This document shows positions 17,860 through 26,921 of a stretch of DNA of 64,000 nucleotides, piece after piece. The stretch comes from Piscinibacter sp. GTDB taxonomy: Bacteria; Pseudomonadota; Gammaproteobacteria; Burkholderiales; Burkholderiaceae_C. Positions within the stretch are counted from its first letter, which is position 1. The number at the start of each line of letters is the position of its first letter. The notes beneath the pieces are model-generated. The model was not told where the DNA came from and searched no databases. It saw only the letters and a list, made by a program, of their open reading frames with translations. The stretch lies in contig JAHBZL010000011.1 of the NCBI GenBank assembly GCA_019635485.1, positions 1-64,000 on the forward strand, in the 5' to 3' direction. The translations under genes were made by a program, and so were the position numbers.

Positions 17860-18938
17860 TCACCGTTCCCACCGTCTTCATTCCGCTGCTGGCCCTGCTC
17901 GGCGCCGGCGTGTTCGGCGCCAGCCTGTTCGCCCGCAGCCGCGCCAGCCAGCGCCGGCTGACGGCACGGCTGAGCGCGCTCGAACAGCGCGTCGGCGAGC
18001 AGCAGCAGGCGCTCGAACGCGCCGAGACCGCGCGCGCCGCCGCCGAAGCCGACCTGCGCGCCACCGAGCAGCGCTACCTGCTGGCCCTGCGCGGCAGCCA
18101 GGACGGGCTGTGGGAATGGGACCTCGCCTCCGGCGCGGTGCACCTGTCCCCGCGCTGGAAGAGCATGCTCGGCTTCGAAGGCCGCGCGCTCGGGGACGAC
18201 CTCGCCGCCTGGCGCGGCCGCGTGCATGCGGACGACCGTGCCGGCTTCGAACGGGCGCTGCAGCAGCACCTGGGCGGCGCCACGCCACGCCTGGACCACG
18301 AACTGCGGCTGCTGCACCAGGACGGCAGCGTGCGCCACGTGCTGTCGCGCGGGGTGGCGATCCGCGACGAGGCCGGCCGCGCCTACCGCATGGTGGGCCT
18401 GGACACCGACGTCACCGAGCTGCGCCGCGTGCAGGCCGTGCTCGATGCGGTCGCGGACGGCACCGCCGGCACCGACGGCGAGCGCTTCTTCGCCGCGATG
18501 GTCAAGCACTTCGCCCGCGCGCTCGAGGTCGACAGCGCCTTCATCACCGAATGCGCCGACAACCCGCCGACCCGCGTGCGCACGCTGGCCTACTGGTCGG
18601 CCGCCGAAGGCGCGGGGCACAACTTCGAGTACGAGCTGGTCGGCACGCCCTGTGAAGCCGTGATCCACGGCGCGCGCGACTGCTTCCATGCCGAGGGGCT
18701 GGAACGCATCTTCCCGATCGAGCAGGGCTTCGAGGCCTATCTCGGGCTGCCCATCGTCGGCAGCGACGGCCGCGTGCTCGGCCACCTCGCCTTCCTCGAC
18801 CGCCGCCCGCGCGGCGAGGAGATGATCGTCGAGCGTGTGTTCCGCATCTTCCTGGCGCGCGCAGCGGCCGAGATCGAGCGGCTGCAGGCACTCGCCCAGG
18901 CAGCGGCGCTGCACGCGGCCGCACCGGCCGTTCACTGA
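17856..18938 (+). CDS. membrane-anchored PAS-GAF protein without an output domain
   Basis: A 360-residue protein with an N-terminal membrane helix (about 8-27), a coiled coil (LSALEQRVGEQQQALERAE), a PAS domain plus PAC (QRYLLALRGSQDGLWEWDL... to RAYRMVGLDTDVTELRR, about 65-200) and a C-terminal GAF domain (about 220-345). No HATPase, GGDEF, EAL or DNA-binding module follows. It is coupled by ATGA to the sensor kinase, so it may act as a sensory accessory subunit. The 3' end overlaps the convergent DUF1810 gene by 7 bases. Confidence 0.85.
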   Translation: MITVPTVFIPLLALLGAGVFGASLFARSRASQRRLTARLSALEQRVGEQQQALERAETARAAAEADLRATEQRYLLALRGSQDGLWEWDLASGAVHLSPRWKSMLGFEGRALGDDLAAWRGRVHADDRAGFERALQQHLGGATPRLDHELRLLHQDGSVRHVLSRGVAIRDEAGRAYRMVGLDTDVTELRRVQAVLDAVADGTAGTDGERFFAAMVKHFARALEVDSAFITECADNPPTRVRTLAYWSAAEGAGHNFEYELVGTPCEAVIHGARDCFHAEGLERIFPIEQGFEAYLGLPIVGSDGRVLGHLAFLDRRPRGEEMIVERVFRIFLARAAAEIERLQALAQAAALHAAAPAVH

Positions 18939-19357
18939 AGCAGCTCGAGCGTGCGCGCGTCGGGCAGCCCGTCGAAGTAGCGTTCGAGCGCACGCCGGAA
19001 CAGCGGGTCGCCGGGCGCGACCTGCGCGAAAAGCGTCATGCACGAGCGGAACTTGAGGTCGTCCGGCGTGCCCAGGATCTGCCGGGCGCTGCGGCCCTCG
19101 ACACTCAGCATCGCGGCGGTGCACTCGGCCAGCCGCGGGCCGAGGGTCGCGTGGCTCCGGTAGGCCAGCGCCTCGGCGGCGTCGGCCAGCCCGTAGCGCT
19201 GCGCCATCGGGCTGTGGCCCAGGCCGCGCAGCTGAGGGAACACGAACCACATCCAGTGGCTGGACTTCGAGCCGGCATGCAGCTCGGCCAGCGCCTGCGC
19301 GTAGACCGGGGACTGCGCGTCGACGAAGCGCTGCAGATCGAAGGAATCGTCGTCCAT
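18932..19357 (-). CDS. DUF1810 family protein
   Basis: A 141-residue soluble protein. The N-terminal DSFDLQRFVDAQ, then HWMWFVFPQLRGLG and QRYGL, are the hallmark motifs of DUF1810 proteins, usually about 140 residues long. No function is established for the family. It is a single gene, convergent with the PAS-GAF gene and divergent from the S9 peptidase, with 98 bases between starts. The ATG at 19357 is chosen because the domain begins right after it. Confidence 0.88.
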   Translation of the reverse strand: MDDDSFDLQRFVDAQSPVYAQALAELHAGSKSSHWMWFVFPQLRGLGHSPMAQRYGLADAAEALAYRSHATLGPRLAECTAAMLSVEGRSARQILGTPDDLKFRSCMTLFAQVAPGDPLFRRALERYFDGLPDARTLELLQ

Positions 19358-19455
19358 CTCGGATCTCCGCAAGGGGCCTCCAACTCTCCCTCTAACTCGA
19401 ATTCTGCGCCGCCTGCGCGCACAATGCAGCGCGTCGAAGCCAGGGAGGACAAGGC

Positions 19456-21480
19456 ATGGACAGGCTGATTCGAGCGGCCGCCGCATGGCGGGCCGGTGGC
19501 GTGGCATTGTTGCTCGCGGTCTGGCCGCTCGTGGCCGCGACACAAGTGCTGAGAGTAGCGGACTTCTTCGCGGCGCCGTCGATGTCGCGCGCCGTCATGT
19601 CCCCCTCTGGGCGATACATCGCCGCACTGGTGAAGGCCGGTCCCGAAGGCCGCATCCAGCTGGGCGTCATGGATCCGCGAGACCCGAGCAAGGCCCGTGT
19701 CGTCGCCGGCTACACGAATGCGGACATCGAGTGGGTCGGCTGGGTCAACGACGAGCGGCTCGTCTTCACCGTCACCGACAACCAACTGCCGTACGCCGAG
19801 CAGGTGGGCGAAGGACTGTTCGCGATCGACCGCGAAGGCAAGCAGCCGATCCGCACGCTGATCCGGCGCAAGGAGGCGCCGCGCGCCGACACGGCGTCAC
19901 GCATCCAGGAGCGCGGCCAGGGCCTGTCGCCGTTTCACGTGCCGCATTCGCTGCTGCGCGACGGGTCGGCCGACATGCTGGTCGAACGGCTGACTTTCGG
20001 CAGCCACTGGGAGCTGATCCACCGGGAGTTGTTCCGGCTCGACACCGCCAACGGCCAGGTGCGCAGCATCGACGGCGGCAAGCTCGAGCGCGTGCGCCGC
20101 TGGGCGGTCGACAGCCAGGGCGTGGCACGGGTCGCCGAGTCGCGCCGGGACGGCAAGGACCGTGTGCACTGGCGCGCCGGCGCCGACGCGGACTGGCAGT
20201 TGCTCCAGGAGTCCGAGGTGCACACGCTGGAAGGCCGCGAGATGGTGCCCCTGGCCGTGGGGTCCGGCAGCACGCTGTACGCGACGATGGCCCTGGCGTC
20301 GCGACCCGACTTCGGCACCCTGGTGCGCCAGGACATGGCGCAGCCGGAAGGTGCGCCGCAACCGCTGCTGGCGCTGGACGGCTACGACTTCAGCGGCACG
20401 CTGGTGTTCGGCGCCGGCGGGGAACTGCTCGGCGTGCACTACCTGGCGGACGCACGCTCGACGCAGTGGTTCGATGAACGGCTGAAGAAGATCCAGGCCG
20501 ACGTGGACCGCCAGCTGCCTGGCACCGCCAACCGGCTCGACTGTGGGCTGTGCGGGCCCGGTGCGCTGGTGCTGGTGACGGCCTGGTCGGACCGCCAGCC
20601 CCAGGTCTACCTGGCCTACGACCCGTCGACCGGCAAGCTCACCGGCCTGAGCAACTCACGCCCGGCCGTCAAGCCGCAGCAGATGGCGCAGCGCGACATG
20701 GTCCGCATCCGCGCCCGCGATGGCCTGAGCCTGCCGCTGCACGTCACGCGTCCGGCAGGCGGAGGCGGGCCGGCGCCCGCCGTAGTGCTGGTGCATGGCG
20801 GGCCGTACGTGCGGGGCGGCGAATGGAAGTGGGACGCCACCTCGCAGTTCCTGGCCTCGCGCGGCTACGCCGTGATCGAGCCCGAGTTCCGCGGCAGCAC
20901 CGGCTTCGGCCGGGCGCACTTTCGCGCCGGCTGGAAACAGTGGGGACTGGCGATGCAGGACGACATCGCCGACGCGACGCGCTGGGCGATCGAGCAGAAG
21001 ATCGCCGACCCGCAGCGCATCTGCATCGCCGGAGGCAGCTATGGCGGTTATGCCGCGCTGATGGGCCTGGTGCGCGACCCGGCCCTGTTCCGCTGCGCGG
21101 TCGACTGGGCCGGCGTGACCGACATCGACCTGATGTACACGATCAACTGGAGCGACTTGAGTCCGACCTGGCGGCGCTACGGCATGCCCGCGCTGGTGGG
21201 CGATCGCGACAAGGACAAGGACCAGTTCGCCGCGACCTCGGCACTGCGCCAGGCGGCCCGCATCACGCAGCCGGTGCTGCTCGCGTACGGCGGCGAGGAT
21301 CGGCGCGTGCCGATCGATCACGGCCAGAAGCTGCGCGACGCGCTCAAGCCGCACAACGCGGACGTCGAGTGGATCGAGTATCCGGACGAAGGTCACGGCT
21401 GGATGAAGGAGGCCAACCAGGTCGACTTCTGGACCCGCGTCGAGGCCTTTCTCGAGCGCCACCTGAAGAACGCGCGCTGA
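19456..21480 (+). CDS. S9 family peptidase (prolyl oligopeptidase-like), exported
   Basis: A serine peptidase of 674 residues. The N-terminal hydrophobic stretch ending in AAT looks like a signal peptide, so it probably acts in the periplasm. Residues about 30-390 form the beta-propeller gate. The C-terminal alpha/beta-hydrolase domain has LVHGGPYVRGG, the nucleophile Ser528 in GGSYGGYAAL, the Asp in YGGEDRRVP and the His in DEGHGW. It likely cleaves small peptides as an aminopeptidase or oligopeptidase. It is monocistronic, followed by a strong hairpin shared with the convergent EF-hand gene. Confidence 0.92.
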   Translation: MDRLIRAAAAWRAGGVALLLAVWPLVAATQVLRVADFFAAPSMSRAVMSPSGRYIAALVKAGPEGRIQLGVMDPRDPSKARVVAGYTNADIEWVGWVNDERLVFTVTDNQLPYAEQVGEGLFAIDREGKQPIRTLIRRKEAPRADTASRIQERGQGLSPFHVPHSLLRDGSADMLVERLTFGSHWELIHRELFRLDTANGQVRSIDGGKLERVRRWAVDSQGVARVAESRRDGKDRVHWRAGADADWQLLQESEVHTLEGREMVPLAVGSGSTLYATMALASRPDFGTLVRQDMAQPEGAPQPLLALDGYDFSGTLVFGAGGELLGVHYLADARSTQWFDERLKKIQADVDRQLPGTANRLDCGLCGPGALVLVTAWSDRQPQVYLAYDPSTGKLTGLSNSRPAVKPQQMAQRDMVRIRARDGLSLPLHVTRPAGGGGPAPAVVLVHGGPYVRGGEWKWDATSQFLASRGYAVIEPEFRGSTGFGRAHFRAGWKQWGLAMQDDIADATRWAIEQKIADPQRICIAGGSYGGYAALMGLVRDPALFRCAVDWAGVTDIDLMYTINWSDLSPTWRRYGMPALVGDRDKDKDQFAATSALRQAARITQPVLLAYGGEDRRVPIDHGQKLRDALKPHNADVEWIEYPDEGHGWMKEANQVDFWTRVEAFLERHLKNAR

Positions 21481-21497
21481 GCCGTTCGGGAGAATGC

Positions 21498-21522
21498 GCG
21501 TGCCGGGATGGCCCCGGCACGC
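21498..21522. terminator. bidirectional hairpin between convergent genes
   Basis: GCGTGCCGGG (21498-21507) and CCCGGCACGC (21513-21522) pair perfectly around a 5-base loop. GCCGTTC (21481) and GAACGGC (about 21533) can add an outer stem. There is no T-run, so it may act as a transcript-stabilising or Rho-assisted terminator for both flanking genes. Confidence 0.6.
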
Positions 21523-21543
21523 CGCAGCGAGAGAACGGCCGGC

Positions 21544-21840
21544 TCAGTTGCCGCCGACGTAGTACAGCGACTTGAGCAGCGCCTGGACCTGCTCCTCGGT
21601 CATCAGGCCGCCCTTGACGCCCATCTGCTTGGCCTTCATGTCGTAGGCCTTCTCGACCATCGCCATGAACTCCTTCTTCGAGACCATGCCGTCCTTGTTC
21701 TTGTCCAGCATCGCCATCTTGAACAGCATGAAGGGATCCTGGTAGTCGGCTTCGTTGGCGCGGGCGCTGCCGGCGAGGCCGAGCGAGGCGGTGGCGGCCG
21801 TGACGGCGATCAGCGCCGTGGCGAGTTGCTTCGTGAACAT
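21544..21840 (-). CDS. secreted single EF-hand protein (paralogue of 29778-30068)
   Basis: A 98-residue protein with a clear signal peptide ending in ARA-N. It has one canonical 12-residue EF-hand loop, DKNKDGMVSKKE, at about residues 47-58, with ligands at positions 1, 3, 5, 9 and 12 and Gly at 6. Helical flanks follow, then a conserved MTEEQVQALLKSL tail. It probably binds Ca2+ or another hard metal ion in the periplasm. Position 2 of the loop is Lys, not the Pro typical of lanmodulin. GGAGAG precedes the ATG at 21840. It is clearly paralogous to the protein at 29778-30068. Confidence 0.85.
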   Translation of the reverse strand: MFTKQLATALIAVTAATASLGLAGSARANEADYQDPFMLFKMAMLDKNKDGMVSKKEFMAMVEKAYDMKAKQMGVKGGLMTEEQVQALLKSLYYVGGN

Positions 21841-22123
21841 GATGAGGCTCTCCTGTCGGGTGGTGGTCTGGATCGGGCGCATCTGCTTGCGCTGACCATC
21901 GGTCGACGGCACCCCCGCCGCATTACGCGTGATCCCGCTCATGCGGCATCTCATTCATCGTTCGGAGTCTGTTTCCTGCGGCGCATGCAGCGGGCCAAGC
22001 CGCGCCCGGGCTTGCCGTCCTCGGACGGGATCCCGTCGGACGCATCGCAGTGGCCTCTTTCGACACGTTTGGCCAACCATCAGCGAGTACAACGGCGGCA
22101 AGCCGGAGGAAGCTGGACACCTC

Positions 22124-23320
22124 TCAATCCGTGGCCGGATAACGCTTCGTCAGCTCCTTCTCGCGCCGCCAGCCGCGCAGGAACTCGGCCAGGCGCAGCG
22201 GCCGGTGGCCGCGTGCGCGGTTCGCGGCGCCGATCTCGAACAGCCAGCGGTACTGGCGCATCAGGTCGCGCCACGCCGTCAGCAGCGGCGTGCGGCGGTC
22301 CCAGATGTGCGTGCTCTCGGCACCGGCGCCGTTCACCTCGACGATCGTGAAGTCGCCGCCGCGGCGCACCTGCTCGAAGTCCGCGAAGCGGATGTCGAAG
22401 CGGCCGAAGTGGAACTCCGGCAGGCTGCGCGAAATGGCCTCGAAGCGCGCCTCCATCTCCGGGGTCACGAAGCCGGTGCCATCGCGGAAGATCGCGCCAC
22501 GGCTGTGGCTGCCGGCGAACGCGAGCCGTATCGCCTCGCCGGCGGCCGGCACGCTCTCGAGCCGCGCAGCGTGCCGGTGCAGGTACAGGTGCGGCAGCCG
22601 CCCGGCACGCGGGTCGTCCAGGATCAGGTCGCGCAGCGTGCGCCGGCCATCGCCGATCACGTGCGGGAAGTACTTCAGCGTGATCGACACGATGCGTCCC
22701 TGCGCCTCGCCCGGCCGGCGGCAGTAGAAGATGCCGGCCTCGCCTTCGTGCGGCACGTAGCGCTGCAGGATCAGCCGCCCGCCGCGCGGAAAGGCCGCGA
22801 GGTAGGCCCGCAGGTCCGCCTCGCTGCGCAGCAGCTTGACGCCGACGCCGCGGCAGCCGAGGTCCGGCTTGCCGACCACCGGCAGTGCCAGGCCGGCCTC
22901 GCGCAGGCGCATCTGCGCGGCGGCCAGTTCGTCGTCCAGCGTCGCGCCGGCGACCGCCTGGTCCGGCAGGCTGGGCCGGTCGATCGCGACGAAGGGGGCG
23001 ACCCACTGCGGCGCATGTCGCACCGCGAGGTCGAGGATCTGCGCCTTCGACTCGCCGACGAAGCCGCCGCCCGGGAACGACGGGTTGGCCACGGTCGGAA
23101 GCAGCAGGCCACGGTGGCGCAGCATCAGCCAGGCCGCATACAGCGCCACCGGCGGGTAGAAGGCCCACATGGGCCAGAACTCGTAGAAGCTCAGCGGCGG
23201 GCCATCCTGCTCCAGCGGCGGCATGCCTTCGTGCGGACGCGGCGGTCGGGTCGCGTCAGTCGTGGTGACGCCGGTGGCGGGCTCGGCGGGCCGGGTTGGC
23301 CAGGCGATGACGGTGCTCAT
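22124..23320 (-). CDS. ATP-grasp ligase-like protein (D-Ala-D-Ala ligase fold)
   Basis: A 398-residue protein. The middle resembles ATP-grasp enzymes: VVGKPDLGCRGVGVKLL, LILQRYVPHEGEAGIFY (nucleotide hinge) and, near the C-terminus, FHFGRFDIRFADFE...FTIVEVNGAGAES with the metal-binding Asp, Glu and Asn. The N-terminal 100 residues contain a hydrophobic stretch (FYEFWPMWAFYPPVALYAAWLM) that may touch the membrane. The acceptor substrate is unknown. It is the last gene of a six-gene operon, its ATG overlapping the DedA stop by ATGA. A role in cell-envelope modification is a guess from the fold and the DedA neighbour. Confidence 0.72.
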   Translation of the reverse strand: MSTVIAWPTRPAEPATGVTTTDATRPPRPHEGMPPLEQDGPPLSFYEFWPMWAFYPPVALYAAWLMLRHRGLLLPTVANPSFPGGGFVGESKAQILDLAVRHAPQWVAPFVAIDRPSLPDQAVAGATLDDELAAAQMRLREAGLALPVVGKPDLGCRGVGVKLLRSEADLRAYLAAFPRGGRLILQRYVPHEGEAGIFYCRRPGEAQGRIVSITLKYFPHVIGDGRRTLRDLILDDPRAGRLPHLYLHRHAARLESVPAAGEAIRLAFAGSHSRGAIFRDGTGFVTPEMEARFEAISRSLPEFHFGRFDIRFADFEQVRRGGDFTIVEVNGAGAESTHIWDRRTPLLTAWRDLMRQYRWLFEIGAANRARGHRPLRLAEFLRGWRREKELTKRYPATD

Positions 23321-23913
23321 GACAGGACTCCTCGACGAGATTGACGGACACGGCGCCACAGCGGCACGGCCAGCGCGAAGGCGATGATCGGCAGGGCCAC
23401 GGCGACCGGCGCGGGCAGGCCCCAGGCGCGCATCAAGGCCTCGCCGAGCGCGGCACTGAGCGCGTACAGCCCGGCCGTCCACAGCGCGACGGCCAGCAGC
23501 ACCCAGCCGGTGAACGGCAGCAGCGGCACGCGCAGCCAGCCGCAGGCCGTGTAGGTCAGCAGGCGCAGGCCCGGGATGACACGAGCCAGCAGCACAGCGC
23601 TCGGCAGCCGGCGCTGCAGCGCGTCGCGCAGCGGCAGCGCGCGCTCGCCGCCCCAGCGCCGGCGCAGCGCGGGCCACTTGAGCGCGGCGGCGCCGGCGGC
23701 ATACAGCAGCAGATCGCCCCCGGCGATGCCGCCGGCCACCGCGGCGAACGACGCGGGCCACGAAAGCAGACCCTGCGCGGCCACGGCCGCGCCGGCGGCG
23801 ATCGCCAGGTCTTCGACCAGCAGCGTGGTCAGCGCGAGCACGAGACAGACGACCCACGGCGAGGCCATGCCGGCGAGCGCGGCCTGCCAGAACGCGGCGC
23901 CTTCGCTCAGCAT
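23317..23913 (-). CDS. DedA/SNARE-associated family membrane protein
   Basis: An inner-membrane protein of 198 residues with about five hydrophobic helices. The family signature is present: an acidic residue in LVEDLAIAAGA, the glycine-rich GGIAGGDLLLY, and LLARVIPGLRLLTYTACGW, matching the conserved R-x-x-P-G-x-R segment of DedA proteins. Members act in lipid scrambling, membrane homeostasis or proton-dependent transport. The ATG at 23913 overlaps the hydrolase stop; an upstream ATG at 23967 would add 18 non-conserved residues. Confidence 0.82.
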   Translation of the reverse strand: MLSEGAAFWQAALAGMASPWVVCLVLALTTLLVEDLAIAAGAAVAAQGLLSWPASFAAVAGGIAGGDLLLYAAGAAALKWPALRRRWGGERALPLRDALQRRLPSAVLLARVIPGLRLLTYTACGWLRVPLLPFTGWVLLAVALWTAGLYALSAALGEALMRAWGLPAPVAVALPIIAFALAVPLWRRVRQSRRGVLS

Positions 23914-24734
23914 CGCGCCCGCCTCGCCCAGCGCAATGCGGCGCGCACCTCCCGCACCGCGTTCCACGGCAGGAAGTGGTCGGCGCCGGGCAACAGCATC
24001 GTCTCGCGGCGGCGCGCCCCGGTCAGCCGCGCGTGCAGGTAGTCGACGTTGGCGACCGGCACCAGGGGATCGGCCGTGCCGTGCACGATGCAGACCGGCG
24101 CCGCGAGGCGCGGCAGCAGCGGTTGCAGTGCGACCAGTTCGTCGCGCAGCGCGAGCAGTTCGGTGTTGGCGTTGCGGATCGCGCGCGGCAGCAGCGCACG
24201 CAGCGGCGGCCAGGCGCCCAGCGGCTGCAGCGGGTGGATGCGCTCGAGCGCCGGGTCCAGCGCCGCCGCGATCAGCACGACGGCGGCGACGCGTTGCGGC
24301 TGCTCCGCCGCGACCTGCGCGACGACGGCCCCGCCGAGCGAATGCCCCACCAGCACGGCGCGACGGCCATCCGGCGGCAGCAGCGCGGCGACGGCGGCGG
24401 CCTGGTCGGCCAGGCGCGGCAGCGCGTCGCGCGGCCCGCTGGCTCCGAAGCCGGGGCGGTCCAGTGCGACCAGCTCGACGCCCGGCGGCGGGGCCAGCAG
24501 GTACTCGGCCCAGCCCTGGGCCGAGCCGGGCGTGCCGTGCACCAGCACCACCCGGGTGCCCGCCGGGTCGCCGGCGACCAGCAGGTTCAGCTCGATGCCG
24601 AGCGCGGGTACCCGCACGCGACGGCGCAGCGCGGCGATCTCGCGCGCCGCCGGACGCGGCCGCGAGACGCCCAGGCCCAGCGTCGCCAGCAGCACGGTCA
24701 GCGCGCTGCCGTGGCGGGCCAGCACGGCGCTCAC
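23907..24734 (-). CDS. alpha/beta-fold hydrolase
   Basis: A 275-residue hydrolase with an oxyanion strand VVLVHGTPGSAQGWAEYL, nucleophile Ser in VGHSLGGAV, acid Asp in HGTADPLVP and His in PGADHFLPW, a complete triad. A hydrophobic N-terminal segment (about residues 8-24) may anchor it in the membrane. The substrate is unknown. It starts inside the end of the TTC38-like gene (4-base overlap) and its end overlaps the DedA start, so it is co-translated with them. Confidence 0.85.
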   Translation of the reverse strand: MSAVLARHGSALTVLLATLGLGVSRPRPAAREIAALRRRVRVPALGIELNLLVAGDPAGTRVVLVHGTPGSAQGWAEYLLAPPPGVELVALDRPGFGASGPRDALPRLADQAAAVAALLPPDGRRAVLVGHSLGGAVVAQVAAEQPQRVAAVVLIAAALDPALERIHPLQPLGAWPPLRALLPRAIRNANTELLALRDELVALQPLLPRLAAPVCIVHGTADPLVPVANVDYLHARLTGARRRETMLLPGADHFLPWNAVREVRAALRWARRARC

Positions 24735-25951
24735 GCGGCGACCGGCCAGGCGGCGGCCCGGGCCGGCTCCAGCATCTGCCGGAACCAGCCCTGCTGCGCC
24801 GTGCTGCCGCCGATCAGGTGCAGGCGCGCCATCAGCGGCTGCAGCTCGCGCTGCGCCTCCTGCCAGCGCCGGCGCGCATGCGCCACGACGCCGCGGGCCG
24901 CCGGCAGCGCCAGCTCGCGCCAGGCCGGCGCCGAGGCCGTGGCCGCGTGCGCCGCCAGGCCGTCCAGCAGCTCGGCGACGGCCGCATCGTCGCCGGCGCG
25001 TGCCAGCGCATAGGCGAAATGCAGATCGAGGAACGCGTTCTGGCGGTCATGGATGCGCGGCCGCACGTGCGCCGCGAGGTCCTGCCAGCGCGCGCCGCCG
25101 TCCACGCCCAGCGCCTCCAGGCGCGCCAGCAGCGAGACGGCGTTGACCTGGTCCTGCACGTAGGCCTTGCGCACACCCCAGACCCGCTGGTCGTACAGCG
25201 CCAGCGCGCGCCCGGCGTCGCCGCGCGCGAGGTGGAACAGCGCCAGATGCCACCACTGGTGCGTCAGCATGAAGCTGGAGCAGCGGTCCCAGGTCGGCGC
25301 CAGCGGCTCGAGCCAGTCGATGCCGGCGGCATGCGCACCGCGTGCCTCGTGCACGTGCGCGACCGCGTGCTGCGCCCAGGGGTCGTTGCGGTTCATCGCG
25401 ACGGCCCGCTCGCCGATCAGCAACGCCGCCTCCAGCTCGCCGGCCTGCTCGAGTGCGAAGGCGTGCAAACCCCAGGCGAAGCCGAGATCGGCGCACGCGC
25501 GCAGCGTCGCCGAGCTGAAGGCGACCATGCCGGCGCGATCACCCAGGTTCAGCTGGTGCACCTGCGCGAGCTTGGCGTTCAGCAGGTCGCGCGGCCAGTA
25601 GCGGGCGATCTCGAGGTGCGCGGCCAGCGCCTGCTCGGGCCGCCGCGCGGCCCAGGCCTCGAGGGCCTCGATCAGCAGCATCTCGCGCCGGGTGGCGCCG
25701 CGCGCCGCCGCGGCGTGCGCGCGCGCCAGCCAGGGCCGCGCGCGCTGCACGCCGTCGGCGGTCTGCAGGAACAGGAAGAGCGCGGCCGCCAGCGCCTGCG
25801 GCAGCGGCGCCTGCGGGTCGAGCTCGGCCGCTTCCAGGATCGCCGCGGCCCGCTGGCCGTGGCTCAGCACTTCCTCGGCGAAGGCGCCGGCCGCAGCCGC
25901 GACCTCGGGGGCGTCCGTCGTGACCGGCAGGCCGAAACAGTCCTGCAGCAT
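24731..25951 (-). CDS. TTC38-like tetratricopeptide repeat protein
   Basis: A 406-residue, almost entirely helical soluble protein. The N-terminal DCFGLPVTTDAPEVAAAAGAF block and the internal NDPWAQHAVAHVHEARGAHAAG and HQWWHLALFHLARGDAGRALALYD repeats match bacterial homologues of the TTC38 family. It carries degenerate TPR units throughout. The biochemical role is unknown; TPR proteins usually scaffold other proteins. It lies 3 bases after the DoxX-like gene and overlaps the hydrolase gene, so all three are likely co-expressed. Confidence 0.8.
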   Translation of the reverse strand: MLQDCFGLPVTTDAPEVAAAAGAFAEEVLSHGQRAAAILEAAELDPQAPLPQALAAALFLFLQTADGVQRARPWLARAHAAAARGATRREMLLIEALEAWAARRPEQALAAHLEIARYWPRDLLNAKLAQVHQLNLGDRAGMVAFSSATLRACADLGFAWGLHAFALEQAGELEAALLIGERAVAMNRNDPWAQHAVAHVHEARGAHAAGIDWLEPLAPTWDRCSSFMLTHQWWHLALFHLARGDAGRALALYDQRVWGVRKAYVQDQVNAVSLLARLEALGVDGGARWQDLAAHVRPRIHDRQNAFLDLHFAYALARAGDDAAVAELLDGLAAHAATASAPAWRELALPAARGVVAHARRRWQEAQRELQPLMARLHLIGGSTAQQGWFRQMLEPARAAAWPVAA

Positions 25952-25954
25952 GGC

Positions 25955-26449
25955 TCAGGCGTGGGCGCGGCGCTGGGCCGGCAGCAGGGCGAGCAACGCG
26001 TGCCGCTGCGACCACAGCAGCACCGCGGCCGCCACCCACACGCCGCAGGCGAGCGCGAACAGCTGGCCGCCGTCGAGCGTGCCGTCGGTGTTGCGCACCT
26101 GCACGCCCAGCGGCGTGAACAGGTGGAAGAAGATCGCGCCGCTGATCACCCCGATCGACAGCGCGGCGCCCAGCGCCGACAGCAACGGCCGGCCGAGGAA
26201 CAGCCCGCCCAGCAGCAGCGCGGAGGCCACCAGCTCGGCGCTGCCGACCACGTACTGGCTGAACGGGCCGGTCGGCGCGAACAAACCCGGGAAACCCAGG
26301 CTCGTGCCCCAGGCGTCGAGCGTGCCGAAGATGTACTGCGTCTCCGGCGAATCGGTGAACTTGAAGAACAGCGACTGCACGAACACGAACGAGATGTACA
26401 GCGCGAGCGCGGCCGTCACGGCGCGGCGGGTGCGGGAAGGGGTGTCCAT
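25955..26449 (-). CDS. DoxX-like integral membrane protein
   Basis: A 164-residue protein with four predicted transmembrane segments (about 10-28, 64-84, 90-112 and 130-148). The first helix reads LALYISFVFVQSLFFKFTDSPE, as in DoxX-like proteins, where a conserved F/K/F motif follows helix 1. The function is unknown; relatives are linked to redox or quinone metabolism. It is the second gene of the operon, 7 bases after the YHS-domain gene. Confidence 0.72.
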   Translation of the reverse strand: MDTPSRTRRAVTAALALYISFVFVQSLFFKFTDSPETQYIFGTLDAWGTSLGFPGLFAPTGPFSQYVVGSAELVASALLLGGLFLGRPLLSALGAALSIGVISGAIFFHLFTPLGVQVRNTDGTLDGGQLFALACGVWVAAAVLLWSQRHALLALLPAQRRAHA

Positions 26450-26456
26450 CGCAGCC

Positions 26457-26921
26457 TCACTTGCCCAGCACCATGGGCCAGTTCTTGTCGGCCTTGGTGA
26501 TGAAGCCGGGGATGTCCTGCTCCCACTTCTTCTGCACCGAGGCGTCGTAGTTCAGGTAGAGCTTGCCGTCGACGACCTTCCAGTACTGCGGATCGCCCGA
26601 GGCGGTGTAGCCCTGCGACACGGCCCAGGCGCAGTAGCCGCCGTACTGCGGCGCGTACTGCTCCGGCGCCGCGGCGAAGCGGTCGCGGTTCTCGGCCGAC
26701 GTGAAGCGCCATTCGGCGCCCATCCACTGGTGCACGAAGCGCCGGTCGCCCTTCACCGGCTGCTGCTGGGTGAAGTAGGCGACCGGGTCGTAGCCGCCGA
26801 CCGCCGTGCTGCTGAACGTGCCGGTGTAGATCGGTGCGTCCTTCGCGAAAGCGGGCGCGCCGTGCAGCCCGACGACCGCCAGCGCCGCGACGGCGCCGAA
26901 CTTGAGCTTGCTGAACAACAT
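26457..26921 (-). CDS. exported YHS domain-containing protein
   Basis: A 154-residue protein with a signal peptide ending in AFA-K. The YHS-type domain (about 35-115) has STAVGGYDPVAYF, a motif common in periplasmic YHS proteins, and YGGYCAWAVSQGYTASGDP, where the Cys is the putative metal ligand. YHS domains bind transition metals, often copper or a heavy metal. It heads a six-gene minus-strand operon and diverges from olsB, with 124 bases between starts holding both promoters, neither identified with certainty. Confidence 0.85.
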   Translation of the reverse strand: MLFSKLKFGAVAALAVVGLHGAPAFAKDAPIYTGTFSSTAVGGYDPVAYFTQQQPVKGDRRFVHQWMGAEWRFTSAENRDRFAAAPEQYAPQYGGYCAWAVSQGYTASGDPQYWKVVDGKLYLNYDASVQKKWEQDIPGFITKADKNWPMVLGK

